64,000 bases of DNA from CAUTUX01 sp963545485 (lineage in GTDB: Bacteria > Bacillota > Clostridia > Christensenellales > CAG-917): the NCBI GenBank assembly GCA_963545485.1, contig CAUUJG010000005.1:1-64000 (forward strand). Reading direction: 5' to 3'. The first letter of the stretch is position 1; the number at the start of each line of letters is the position of its first letter. Shown here piece by piece: positions 35,691 to 44,956 of this stretch. The position numbers and the translations under genes were made by a program. Under the pieces are notes generated by a model that saw only the letters and a list, made by a program, of their open reading frames with translations, had not been told where the DNA came from and searched no databases.

Positions 35691-37602
35691 AATTCAATCC
35701 TGACTTCCCAACTGAAGCAATTAATTTACTATTTGGGAGCAAATTCAAAATCTCTTTATTTTCAAATAAGAATATCCCCAACGGCTCAATTAATTTCTGA
35801 TCTATTGCGTTTAAGATATCACGCCCGCCTTTCATTAAATCTACTTCAGAAATTATGTAATTAATCGCAGTTATTTCATCTTCAAATTCGAACCTCAGTT
35901 TGTATTTTTCTTTTATTTCATCTATTAATGGCATCATCTTTGATCTACAAATCTTATATTGAAATCCCTTATCCTGAATAAAGTTAAATGGCACAATATT
36001 ACTATATCCAATTCTTCCCAACAATTCTGGTCTCTGCAATTTAGTATCAAAGTATTCTTTAACAACATCAATAAATTGTTGAGCAACGACCTTCTTATCT
36101 TCATTCGGTCTAACGACACTGCTACCCAAATTTGATGTAAACACTATAACGGTATTGCCAAAATAGACTGTCTGTCCCTTTGAATCTGTTAATCTACCAT
36201 CTTCTAGTATTTGCAAAAATATATCCAGTATCCTTGGATTTGGTTTTGCTGCTTTCTCAATTTCGTCAAACAATATAACGCTAAACGGATGTTCTTTAAC
36301 TGCATTGGTGAGTTGCCCTCCTTCCTCATATCCTACATATCCCGGAGGTGCACCAATCAACTTTTGATCACTATTCTGTCCCGCATATTCAGACATATCG
36401 AATCTAATACACGCCTGTTCGTCTCCAAATAAAAATTTTGCTAAAGCCTTACATAATTCTGTTTTACCTACACCTGTTGGTCCAACAAAAAATAAAACTC
36501 CTTTGGGGGTAGACTTTGACGATTTCTTATGAATTCCTGTTAGCCCCATGTACGCCTTTATTACCGCTCTTTCAACTTTTTTAATTGCGTCTTCTTGTCC
36601 TACGACCTGTTTTTCTAATTCTTTTTGGATATTCTTTACTCTCTTATATTCTAACTTCTCCCATGGATTATCTTTCTCGCCATATTTAAAGAGATAAAAT
36701 AGTTTTTCAAAACTTGTTTTTTCTTCTTTTCTAGACATTCTCGCCAATTGAATTATTTCTCTGTTAGTAAAGTCTTCTAGTAAATCAATACAATTCAGAT
36801 TCTCATCATCTAAAAGTGTTTTTGTTTCTTCTTTCAATTCTATTTCAAATCCTGTGCTGATTTTCTTTATCATCCTTTTGCGTTCTTCTCTATCTGGTTT
36901 TTGAAGTGTAATGATTTCAACCTCTGGATTGTCACGGTATAACGATATTGGTATAGAAGATGCACTATTGAGCAATATGACTACAACACTCTCATTGCAA
37001 TCTGGTGATATATATTGAACTTTTCTATCCTTTATTGACTTGCTCAATAAAGTTATATTTTCTCTTTCTTCATCATTTAGATGATCACTATCAAACAAGT
37101 ATTCAGACCAATTAATTATAAAAGCACTCTTTTGTTTAGTATCAACTAAATTCTTATAAATTATGTTGAATATATCTGTCGGCGATTTGAATTGTGCATC
37201 GGCTGGTCGTCTATTTTGCCTTACTATTTGAGTACGTCCTACAACATTCCCATGTCTATCATATGCATCCTCAAAGTAGTCATCGTCGTCGATTAAATCG
37301 TAATCAAACGTATCGTCGTCCAAACCACTTATGTCATATGCGTCTCCCTCTAGATTGATCTTCGTGTCTACCAATTTTAAGCTATCCCCTATGCCAACTG
37401 CTCCTTCAATTCGATCCCAATATATGATTTCTCTATATTCCATCTCTTTGAACATGTTTTCTAAGTACTCGCGTAACGTGACAATCTTAGCTCTGCTTCC
37501 ACTATCTGATAAATATACATCTCCAATATTGCCATCAATTATGAGACACTTTTTAATACCAGCATTTCTCTTAATTTTATTAAAACTGTTCTCTAATGAC
37601 AT
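35677..37602 (-). CDS. ClpB/ClpA-like AAA+ unfoldase with degenerate N-terminal half
   Basis: A 641-residue protein. The C-terminal half is a ClpB D2-type AAA_2 domain: VGQEDAI (about 335), Walker A GPTGVGKT (374-381), pore loop GAPPGYVGYEEGG (about 418-430), Walker B VILFDE (442-447) and sensor 1 FTSNLG (about 484-489). The N-terminal half looks like a degenerate ATPase without Walker A (FIINWSEYLF, VVVILLNS) and holds an acidic run (97-112). There is no ClpP loop that I can see. Such a pore loop implies threading of a protein substrate. Middle gene of a three-gene operon; AAGGAG 14 bp after the preceding stop. Confidence 0.85.
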   Translation of the reverse strand: MSLENSFNKIKRNAGIKKCLIIDGNIGDVYLSDSGSRAKIVTLREYLENMFKEMEYREIIYWDRIEGAVGIGDSLKLVDTKINLEGDAYDISGLDDDTFDYDLIDDDDYFEDAYDRHGNVVGRTQIVRQNRRPADAQFKSPTDIFNIIYKNLVDTKQKSAFIINWSEYLFDSDHLNDEERENITLLSKSIKDRKVQYISPDCNESVVVILLNSASSIPISLYRDNPEVEIITLQKPDREERKRMIKKISTGFEIELKEETKTLLDDENLNCIDLLEDFTNREIIQLARMSRKEEKTSFEKLFYLFKYGEKDNPWEKLEYKRVKNIQKELEKQVVGQEDAIKKVERAVIKAYMGLTGIHKKSSKSTPKGVLFFVGPTGVGKTELCKALAKFLFGDEQACIRFDMSEYAGQNSDQKLIGAPPGYVGYEEGGQLTNAVKEHPFSVILFDEIEKAAKPNPRILDIFLQILEDGRLTDSKGQTVYFGNTVIVFTSNLGSSVVRPNEDKKVVAQQFIDVVKEYFDTKLQRPELLGRIGYSNIVPFNFIQDKGFQYKICRSKMMPLIDEIKEKYKLRFEFEDEITAINYIISEVDLMKGGRDILNAIDQKLIEPLGIFLFENKEILNLLPNSKLIASVGKSGLNFGFK

Positions 37603-37615
37603 TCTTCACTCCTTC

Positions 37616-38737
37616 TTAGTCTTGAGTTTGTCTTCCCTTATTGGAATCCTCAAAAAAGCGTCTTTGTTTTAATTTCTTTAGTGGCTCATCGTGATATACG
37701 GTTTCGCTTACTATATGTATGCCATATATTTCTTCTAATATTTTCAAGAATGGTTCTATATCATTTGTGCAAGTTCCGCCCTCATACCCATCAAAATGAT
37801 ACATAAATTTGCCGTCTAGTTTTACTTCAAATTCAGCCATTTGCCCTGAAGGTTTTTGTGCAACCATCTTAACTACGTCTTTTTTTCTATCAATTTTAAT
37901 ATTGTTTTTTGTATCTACTACAAATCCAGTTTCTCTTATCGCCTTAATAATTGCCTTTAGCGTCGCATTTCTTGTGCGTTCTTTAACAATTTCTCGATAT
38001 GTTGCACTAAATACTTCTCTTGTTCCAAAGTAATCTTGTATTGCAAATTCAGATACATTGTTCTCTCTTAACTTATTTCTACAATACTCCTTTATTTCCT
38101 CTCTTATATATCCATTGAGACTATTTGCTCTCCGTTCTGCTTTGCTTTTAATTTTCTTAAATGTTAGATCTGCATTAATCGGTCTCATCAACTCTCTATA
38201 TACCAACTCCCGAATAGTTACACTCTTTATATTTTTTGCTTCTTCTAGTTTTTTAACAAATGCCTTTGTGTTTAACTCTGGTTTTTCTCTGAGCATCTCC
38301 TCAATATGAAGAAGCCCATCTCCATATATTTTTTTATCAAGCATTATCTTCATCAGTTCAATTTCAACTCCAAGGACACCAATGACGTCTCTTGATAAGT
38401 CATTCGATATGTCTCGAAGTTGGTTATATATTTCTGCCAATTCTTTTTCCTCTTTTGTTCTGTTATACCTTACATCCGCATTAAATCTTTTAGTCTTCAA
38501 GTCTCTATTTAATTCAAAAGCAGCTCGTGCTTTTTTGGTTCTCTTAATAATTTTTTCTCTATATTGCAAAAGATACTTTTTATATTCTATGACCTTGTCT
38601 TCCCCAATTTTTTCGCCAACACGATCTAAATGACGAAGCATTTCTGTTATACGCTCTAACGCCTCTAAGGCAACTTGACACTCCACCTCATTCTCAACCG
38701 CCAATGCTTCAAAATTAACCATTACTCTTCTACTCAC
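37616..38737 (-). CDS. Coiled-coil protein of unknown function, first gene of the AAA+/radical SAM operon
   Basis: A 373-residue, highly charged protein without signal peptide. Residues 1-230 are mostly helical and coiled-coil-like (LREYKKYLLQYREKI type heptads). The C-terminal part (about 265-360) is a mixed alpha/beta domain with AQKPSGQMAEFEVKLDG and YEGGTCTNDIEPFLKILEE. I recognise no family. It starts with GTG 38737 behind GGGAG; an ATG at 38722 is an alternative. Being first in the operon, it may be the substrate, sensor or adaptor of the AAA+ protein. Confidence 0.7.
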   Translation of the reverse strand: MSRRVMVNFEALAVENEVECQVALEALERITEMLRHLDRVGEKIGEDKVIEYKKYLLQYREKIIKRTKKARAAFELNRDLKTKRFNADVRYNRTKEEKELAEIYNQLRDISNDLSRDVIGVLGVEIELMKIMLDKKIYGDGLLHIEEMLREKPELNTKAFVKKLEEAKNIKSVTIRELVYRELMRPINADLTFKKIKSKAERRANSLNGYIREEIKEYCRNKLRENNVSEFAIQDYFGTREVFSATYREIVKERTRNATLKAIIKAIRETGFVVDTKNNIKIDRKKDVVKMVAQKPSGQMAEFEVKLDGKFMYHFDGYEGGTCTNDIEPFLKILEEIYGIHIVSETVYHDEPLKKLKQRRFFEDSNKGRQTQD

Positions 38738-38887
38738 AACACACTCCCATAGCTGGCTTTATGCACAGCTCAAAAATATACTCTCCGTTTTCTACGATAC
38801 ATATTACTTGCTTACAAATTTCAGAATTACCGCACTAATTTATATGAACAAAACCGATCTTCCATTCTTGTACGGCATTGATATAAC

Positions 38888-38916
38888 TTGCAAAATCATA
38901 TCTCATTTTATATCAT
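38888..38916 (+). promoter_or_regulatory. Possible promoter of glyS
   Basis: TTGCAA (38888-38893), 17 bp, TATCAT (38911-38916), 39 bp before the glyS ATG. No T-box features (specifier stem or AGGGTGG antiterminator) are visible in 38,738-38,954. Confidence 0.4.
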
Positions 38917-38954
38917 CATCATATCACAAATTTACATTAAAAAAAGAGGTAAAA

Positions 38955-40340
38955 ATGTCTACATTAACAATGGATAAGCTTGTTGCACTTGCAAAGAATA
39001 GAGGCTTCGTATTCCCTGGAAGTGAAATATATGGTGGTCTAGCTAATACTTGGGATTATGGTCCTCTAGGAGTTGAATTAAAGAACAATGTAAAATCAGC
39101 ATGGTGGAAAAAATTCGTAAAGGAATCGCCATATAATGTTGGTGTTGATTGTGCAATTTTAATGAATCCTACTACTTGGCAAGCTAGTGGACATCTCGGT
39201 GGATTTTCTGACCCACTCATGGATTGTAAAGAATGCAAGTCAAGACATAGAGCCGATAATCTTGTTGAAGATTATCTTAAAAAGAAAAAGATAAATCAAA
39301 ATGTTGCAACTTTATCTAACGATGAATTGGAAAATTTAATTGAAAAATATAACATTGCTTGCCCTGTGTGCGGAAAACATAATTTCACAAAAATACGAAA
39401 ATTTAATTTAATGTTCAAAACTTTTCAAGGTGTAAATGAGGATACAGCAAATACTATTTACTTGAGACCTGAAACTGCACAAGGAATTTTTGTTAATTTC
39501 AAAAATGTGCAAAGAACATCAAGAAAAAGAGTCCCTTTCGGTATAGCCCAAATTGGGAAAAGCTTCCGTAACGAAATAACTCCAGGAAACTTCACTTTCC
39601 GTACTCGTGAATTTGAACAAATGGAATTAGAATTTTTCTGCAAACCTGGAACTGATTTAGAATGGTTTGATTATTGGAAAAACTTCTGTACTCAATGGTT
39701 ATATGATTTAGGTATAAAAAAAGAAAACTTAAAACTTCGTGACCACGATAAGACAGAGCTCTGTTTCTACTCAAAGGCAACAACAGACTTTGAATTTTTA
39801 TTTCCTTTTGGTTGGGGTGAATTATGGGGTATTGCTGATAGAACAGACTATGACCTCTCTCAACATATGAAAACCAGTTCGAAAGATTTATCATATATTG
39901 ATCCTGTAACTAATGAAAAATATATACCGTATGTAATTGAGCCTTCATTAGGTGTTGATAGAATGGTACTTGCATTTTTGTGTAACGCATACGCAGAAGA
40001 ACAAATTGATGAAAATGATTCTCGTGTCGTTTTAAAATTACATCCTGTGCTAGCTCCTGTAAAAGTGGCGGTTCTACCACTTCAGAAACAACTTAATGAA
40101 AAAGCAGAAGAATTATTTAAAGCAATCTCAGCTAATTACAATTGCGAGTTTGATACCAGCGGATCTATTGGAAAAAGATATAGACGTCAAGACGAAATTG
40201 GCACTCCATTCTGTGTAACTGTAGACTTTGAATCATTAGAAAATGACACTGTAACTATAAGAGAGCGTGATACAATGTGCCAAACTAGAGTAAGTATATC
40301 TGAATTAGAAAGTTATTTACAAAAAGCTTTCAAGTATTAA
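38955..40340 (+). CDS. glyS: Glycyl-tRNA synthetase (class II, single chain)
   Basis: Charges tRNA-Gly. The 461-residue protein is of the homodimeric type shared with archaea and eukaryotes. It has GFVFPGSEIYGGLANTWDYGP, the class II motif 2 region FRNEITPGNFTFRTREFEQME, motif 3 PSLGVDRMVLAFL and the C-terminal anticodon-binding domain. A CxxC-type insert (CKECKSRH, CPVCGKHN) is present as in bacterial members. I chose ATG 38955 (AAGAGG upstream) over an ORF start at 38808. It marks the right border of the accessory island. Confidence 0.96.
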   Translation: MSTLTMDKLVALAKNRGFVFPGSEIYGGLANTWDYGPLGVELKNNVKSAWWKKFVKESPYNVGVDCAILMNPTTWQASGHLGGFSDPLMDCKECKSRHRADNLVEDYLKKKKINQNVATLSNDELENLIEKYNIACPVCGKHNFTKIRKFNLMFKTFQGVNEDTANTIYLRPETAQGIFVNFKNVQRTSRKRVPFGIAQIGKSFRNEITPGNFTFRTREFEQMELEFFCKPGTDLEWFDYWKNFCTQWLYDLGIKKENLKLRDHDKTELCFYSKATTDFEFLFPFGWGELWGIADRTDYDLSQHMKTSSKDLSYIDPVTNEKYIPYVIEPSLGVDRMVLAFLCNAYAEEQIDENDSRVVLKLHPVLAPVKVAVLPLQKQLNEKAEELFKAISANYNCEFDTSGSIGKRYRRQDEIGTPFCVTVDFESLENDTVTIRERDTMCQTRVSISELESYLQKAFKY

Positions 40341-40936
40341 GCGAATAATTCCGGATTCTTTTCTATTGGATCGATTTCGGTTTTTGGCAAATCAATTATT
40401 CTAATTCCGCCTTTAAATACCAGTTTCCTTTGCCATACAACAAGTATGCAATTAAATATGCCTAAAACAATAAATACCATTGCAATAATGATGACAAAAA
40501 TATAAAAGACAATCGCTCCTTTTTGACCCATGCCTTTAAGGAAATATTCAGACATTTCAGTTGCTGTAAATCTTTTTGCTGCTTCTGATGGTTGCTGTAA
40601 TGCCATTTTTGTTAAACCGATAAATGATGGAATCAATGTAAAAGTTAAAAATACATTTAAAATAGTAATAAATACACTTAAAATGTTTCTCACAATTTTA
40701 TTTTTTAACATTGATGCTGCTGTGGTGAATGTAGTTATACTTGTAGACATCGTTGCCAAAATAATCAAAAATCGATAAATCATTTTAGGTAAATCATCAA
40801 ATGCTGGGAATATGTGTCCCTTATCTCCTGGTTTAGATGTAACTGTCGATATGAATAACAGTCCAAAAATAATCATAACTGTCGCTATTAAAATGAATAC
40901 TATTTTGGTTAATTCTGCTTGTTTTTCTCTACTCAT
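40337..40936 (-). CDS. Four-helix integral membrane protein, unknown
   Basis: A 199-residue protein with four hydrophobic segments (about 10-30, 52-72, 80-105, 138-168) and a charged cytosolic tail ending in EIDPIEKNPELFA. No family recognised. The stop codon overlaps that of the convergent glyS. The promoter TTGACA (40966-40971), 17 bp, TATATT (40943-40948) places the transcript start on the A of the ATG, so the mRNA would be leaderless. Confidence 0.65.
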   Translation of the reverse strand: MSREKQAELTKIVFILIATVMIIFGLLFISTVTSKPGDKGHIFPAFDDLPKMIYRFLIILATMSTSITTFTTAASMLKNKIVRNILSVFITILNVFLTFTLIPSFIGLTKMALQQPSEAAKRFTATEMSEYFLKGMGQKGAIVFYIFVIIIAMVFIVLGIFNCILVVWQRKLVFKGGIRIIDLPKTEIDPIEKNPELFA

Positions 40937-40942
40937 AGAAGA

Positions 40943-40971
40943 AATATATTAATTTGCTAGTGATATGTCAA
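40943..40971 (-). promoter_or_regulatory. Promoter giving a leaderless mRNA
   Basis: Perfect TTGACA, 17 bp, TATATT, then only six bases to the ATG at 40936. There is no room for a Shine-Dalgarno sequence. Confidence 0.65.
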
Positions 40972-41083
40972 ATTAGGTAGTTTAATCAATTCATAAAAAT
41001 TGATTTTCAAATTCCAGATAAAATATAACCACACTCTTATATTTACTTAGCAATTAATCGATTTTTTTCTACTTCACTTATTC

Positions 41084-44000
41084 TTACTTCTTTCCCCTTT
41101 CTTTATCATTCTTTCTTAATATGACAATAATAATTGCAACTGTGATCCCTATCAAAGCGACTATAGATATTGTTATTCCAGCGACTGCTCCTTTACTCAA
41201 CTTTGTGTTTGTTTGACTATTTTTATTATCTCTAGTCTTCTTCTTTTTGTATTGTAACTTCCCAAAATCTAAGGTGATTTCATTGTAGTTTTTATTGCCC
41301 TTTACTCTCATCCTCACTTTTCCTTCTAATCTTTTTTCTTTATTATATTCTTTCCAAATATTATCTTTTTCATCAAAGTACTCAGCTCTTAATCCATCTT
41401 CAAAATCAAACTTCCCTTTCTCAAAAGTATATTTCGGATCAATCGGTATAATTTTATATTTACCATAAACTACATTTTTTTCATTTGCAAAAACATAATT
41501 ATCTTTATCTGATATTTCAAAAGTTATCGAATATTCACCTACATTCAAGCCCTTATCCGCTGATGAATTGTAGTATTTATTTGCATATATCGGTTCTATC
41601 TCTTTTCCACTATATTCATATTCTTGTATATATTCAGGAACCTTTATCTTTTTCTTTTGAACATTAATATTCAATTTGTACTTAATCTGATAATCATAGA
41701 AGTTAAAAATTAATTCAACACTTTTTGTTGTTGCAAACAAGTATGTTCCCATCGGATAATTTACTTTTATATTTTCAATAAATGTCTCTATTCCGCCATT
41801 TATTTTAGCCGTAACCTTTTCAATTAAAACTACATCTTCTGTATGTAATGTTTTGTTATATATTACTTCCATTATCTCAATCTCTGGTTCTGTTATCATA
41901 CAAGTTTCATAATGAATATCTCCATCAGCAAATGTGAAGTTTTTATCTTTATGAGAAACTCCTACTTGATAGCTACCTATGTTCTTTTGTTCAGCATTTA
42001 TAAACTCATATATGTCATTACCCCTTGCAAAATTTTGCACCTGTCCGCTGTATCTCAACATTGATGTAATCTGTGAATTATCAAATAAAAGTTGTTTTTT
42101 TGAAACGCTTATTTCTTTAACAACTTTATATTCCTTATCTTGATACTTAACAAAAAAAGTTAACTGTTTTGTGTTGTATTCTACTTTCTTTTCTAACACC
42201 CTAAGCAATTGCACATTAGCTGGATCCCCATTGCTTACAGTTACTTCGTAATCATCTAACTTTACTTCATCTAGAGTTGTGTATTTTGTCTTTCCTTTTA
42301 TATCCACTCCTAATTCATCAAATGTAAAATTGTGCTGAAAATCAAGGAAAAATACATATTGATATTGTCTTCTCTCCTCAAGCGACATTCCTTTTGTTGC
42401 TCTATTTGTTTCTTGATATTGGTATTTATTTAAACCTCCTTCGCTATTAAACTTTTTAAACCTTCCAACTTCATCAATGTTAATAATTTCTTTATTACCA
42501 TCTTTATCAATTAATTGAACAACTTTCTGCTCATCTGCACCTGATCCAAAAATTCCCACATCCAACTTTGAATACTCTGAAGTTGCATCATATGAAATCG
42601 GAGTCAATATGTCTGGATAATTGCGAACATACTTATCTTTAATCCCATAATGTCTACCAAAAACTCCTGCAAATGTTGTTTTCTCATTTGCAATCCATAC
42701 AAGTCTAAGTATTCTTTCAACTTTCGAATTATCATTTAATGTAAATACAATTTTTTTATATACGACTTGCTCTTTTTGTTCATCAAATGGGATTTCTATT
42801 TTCGCCTCACCGTTTTTTTTAACGAATGGTTTATCCCCTTTGCCATCAAAATTGTATTCCTTTATTTCAGAGTATAGTGTTGGCTTAAGCGTTAATGTCC
42901 CTTTTGTCGATTCCTCATTAATGACAGTTATAGGCTTCTCTGAATCAACATGCTGATATGTCGTCATATTCAAATGATTATTTGAACTGTTTGTTGCTAA
43001 AAATTCTGCAAAATCAACAATATGTAATTGTCTATACTGGACATGTTTTTGTCCAGATTTGTTATATTCAATTTTTACATTATAACTTTTCGATGCTAAT
43101 GAGTTATCTTCTTTTTGAATTACACTAATACTATTGCCGAAAACATTTATATTGAATTTATGCGTTATATCTTTATTCCCATCCAATACTTGTATGTTTA
43201 ATTCATCACTCCCTGGAGCTTTATATGTAATATTAATTTTCTGATTTTTTGTAAAGATATTATTATTTTTAAACTTACCTTGTTCAGATACAAAATTCAC
43301 GCTTGAATTATTTTTATTAACAATTTTGTTATCAACATAATCAACTGGTCCTCTTTCAGATATAACTTGCTCGCCTTTATTTACAAATCTATAACCCGCA
43401 ACATCTAGTTGATTGTCAGCATTTTCAACATACTTATAAGGCACATATACAACTGAATCTCCTTTATGGTATGAATTACTGTTCATCCCTATAAAAGCTC
43501 CTTTATAGGTTTTCCCTTTAAATTCATATTTGTATTCATCATCAAATCCAATTAATGATATGGCATGATCCTCATTAGCACTTGGTTTCTTTTCTTCAAG
43601 ATTTACCGTTTCACCACTGTTCAGTGTATTTAGCTTATATATATAATTTTTAATTTCATAAAAAACTGAACTTTCATGATATATGTGTTTTTTTATCTTC
43701 GCTACTTTGTTTTCTCCACTTATTCTTACCGGCTCAATCATCTCGCCAAGCCCTTTCAATTTTAATTTATTCAAATAGCTATTAATTCTTTTCGCCGTTC
43801 CCTTATTTTTTCTTGGATTACCATTGGCATAAAATAAAAGCTCATATGGAAACTGATTTTCAAAATATGAAAACCCATCCTTCTCATCATCATCTCTATC
43901 TTCGTCCCTAGACATTGCATAATGATGTGTGCTGAAAGGCGATCCCGAACCTACCTCTTTTGTATAAAATGCATATCCTGCCTCAGAAAGGCTAATATAT

Positions 44001-44239
44001 TCATTAAGGTGTTTCGCATAAAGTGTCTCTACTGATCTTGTACTTGCGAAATCCCAACATAATCCCATCTTTCCTTGATTTTTATTTAATACATAATAGT
44101 CATCAAGAATTGAATAGTAACCTGGCAAAGATGCTTCTGATCCCGCCTGTTGTGGTCTTAGTCCCATACCTAATGTCGCTATTATCGCTATAATACAAAT
44201 TATTAAAATCAAAAAACTACTAATTCTACTTTTTTTCAT
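41084..44239 (-). CDS. Surface-anchored papain-like (C1) cysteine protease
   Basis: A 1051-residue exported protein. It has an N-terminal signal or anchor helix (about 8-27), then a C1A peptidase domain with the oxyanion Gln55, catalytic Cys61 (GLCWDFAS), His225 (EDHAISLIGF) and Asn253 (GMNSNS). About 700 residues of beta-rich repeats follow, and a C-terminal membrane helix (GAVAGITISIVALIGITVAI) with a basic tail. It probably cuts extracellular proteins or peptides. The start at ATG 44239 (weak SD) was preferred to TTG 44248. Confidence 0.85.
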   Translation of the reverse strand: MKKSRISSFLILIICIIAIIATLGMGLRPQQAGSEASLPGYYSILDDYYVLNKNQGKMGLCWDFASTRSVETLYAKHLNEYISLSEAGYAFYTKEVGSGSPFSTHHYAMSRDEDRDDDEKDGFSYFENQFPYELLFYANGNPRKNKGTAKRINSYLNKLKLKGLGEMIEPVRISGENKVAKIKKHIYHESSVFYEIKNYIYKLNTLNSGETVNLEEKKPSANEDHAISLIGFDDEYKYEFKGKTYKGAFIGMNSNSYHKGDSVVYVPYKYVENADNQLDVAGYRFVNKGEQVISERGPVDYVDNKIVNKNNSSVNFVSEQGKFKNNNIFTKNQKINITYKAPGSDELNIQVLDGNKDITHKFNINVFGNSISVIQKEDNSLASKSYNVKIEYNKSGQKHVQYRQLHIVDFAEFLATNSSNNHLNMTTYQHVDSEKPITVINEESTKGTLTLKPTLYSEIKEYNFDGKGDKPFVKKNGEAKIEIPFDEQKEQVVYKKIVFTLNDNSKVERILRLVWIANEKTTFAGVFGRHYGIKDKYVRNYPDILTPISYDATSEYSKLDVGIFGSGADEQKVVQLIDKDGNKEIINIDEVGRFKKFNSEGGLNKYQYQETNRATKGMSLEERRQYQYVFFLDFQHNFTFDELGVDIKGKTKYTTLDEVKLDDYEVTVSNGDPANVQLLRVLEKKVEYNTKQLTFFVKYQDKEYKVVKEISVSKKQLLFDNSQITSMLRYSGQVQNFARGNDIYEFINAEQKNIGSYQVGVSHKDKNFTFADGDIHYETCMITEPEIEIMEVIYNKTLHTEDVVLIEKVTAKINGGIETFIENIKVNYPMGTYLFATTKSVELIFNFYDYQIKYKLNINVQKKKIKVPEYIQEYEYSGKEIEPIYANKYYNSSADKGLNVGEYSITFEISDKDNYVFANEKNVVYGKYKIIPIDPKYTFEKGKFDFEDGLRAEYFDEKDNIWKEYNKEKRLEGKVRMRVKGNKNYNEITLDFGKLQYKKKKTRDNKNSQTNTKLSKGAVAGITISIVALIGITVAIIIVILRKNDKERGKK

Positions 44240-44614
44240 AAATTCCAATTATCACTACTTTAATATTTTTCATTACAATCTATTTTTAATGTAAGATTAT
44301 TTTACTCTATTTTATTTATGTTTCCTTATTTTAAATATATCGTCAATCATTTTCCTTTTGTATCAAACAATCTATGTCGACAAAATATATATCTAAAATT
44401 CCACAGATGAAAACTTAAATTACTGCACTCTATCCACTATTATACAAACTAATTAAATTATATAATATCTTTTGAATTTATTATTCGATTACTTATCCTC
44501 AGTATCTGATAATCACATTTCGCACTGACTCACAAAGAATAGAAACATTCGTATACTACCTAACAAAATTATATATTTTAAGCATTGAATATTTTTTAAT
44601 TTGTTTTTATTTTA
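44240..44614. other. Non-coding gap, nothing recognised
   Basis: About 375 bp of AT-rich sequence between the protease start and the DUF1667 stop. I see no RNA gene, repeat, clear terminator or convincing promoter. Confidence 0.5.
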
Positions 44615-44956
44615 TCAGTTTAGACTGCCTGTTTTGACTAAATTTACATTCAAATCAAGAATATTATTTATTACGACATCACCTTGGTCTAAATTATCTT
44701 CTGCTCTGACTGTTTTGAGACATTCCATCAAGTCTTTTATTTTATTTTTTGGAATCAAATCGTTTGTTTTAACCGATATAACCCTATTTGTTCTTGTAAA
44801 TACAAGTGATGTAAAGGACCGCATTGGACATGTATACTCTGCAATGCCGTATATTTCACCTCGCTTACAGCTATTCCCTGCAACTACAATTTTTCCTTCT
44901 CTTTCAATTATTTTTAAACTACATCCAATGGGACACATTATGCAAGTTGTTTCCAT
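44615..44956 (-). CDS. DUF1667 cysteine-rich protein
   Basis: A 113-residue protein with an N-terminal cysteine cluster (CIMCPIGC, then CKRGE and YTCPMR), likely a metal or Fe-S site. DUF1667 proteins are regularly encoded after a GlpA-like dehydrogenase and an FAD oxidoreductase, as here, and are taken to be a small electron-transfer or assembly subunit. Its start shares one base with the stop of the oxidoreductase gene. Confidence 0.88.
   Translation of the reverse strand: METTCIMCPIGCSLKIIEREGKIVVAGNSCKRGEIYGIAEYTCPMRSFTSLVFTRTNRVISVKTNDLIPKNKIKDLMECLKTVRAEDNLDQGDVVINNILDLNVNLVKTGSLN

Noticed and set aside
38738..38954. A T-box riboswitch before glyS
   Set aside because: Common for such genes in Bacillota, but no specifier stem, AGGGTGG antiterminator sequence or terminator could be found here.
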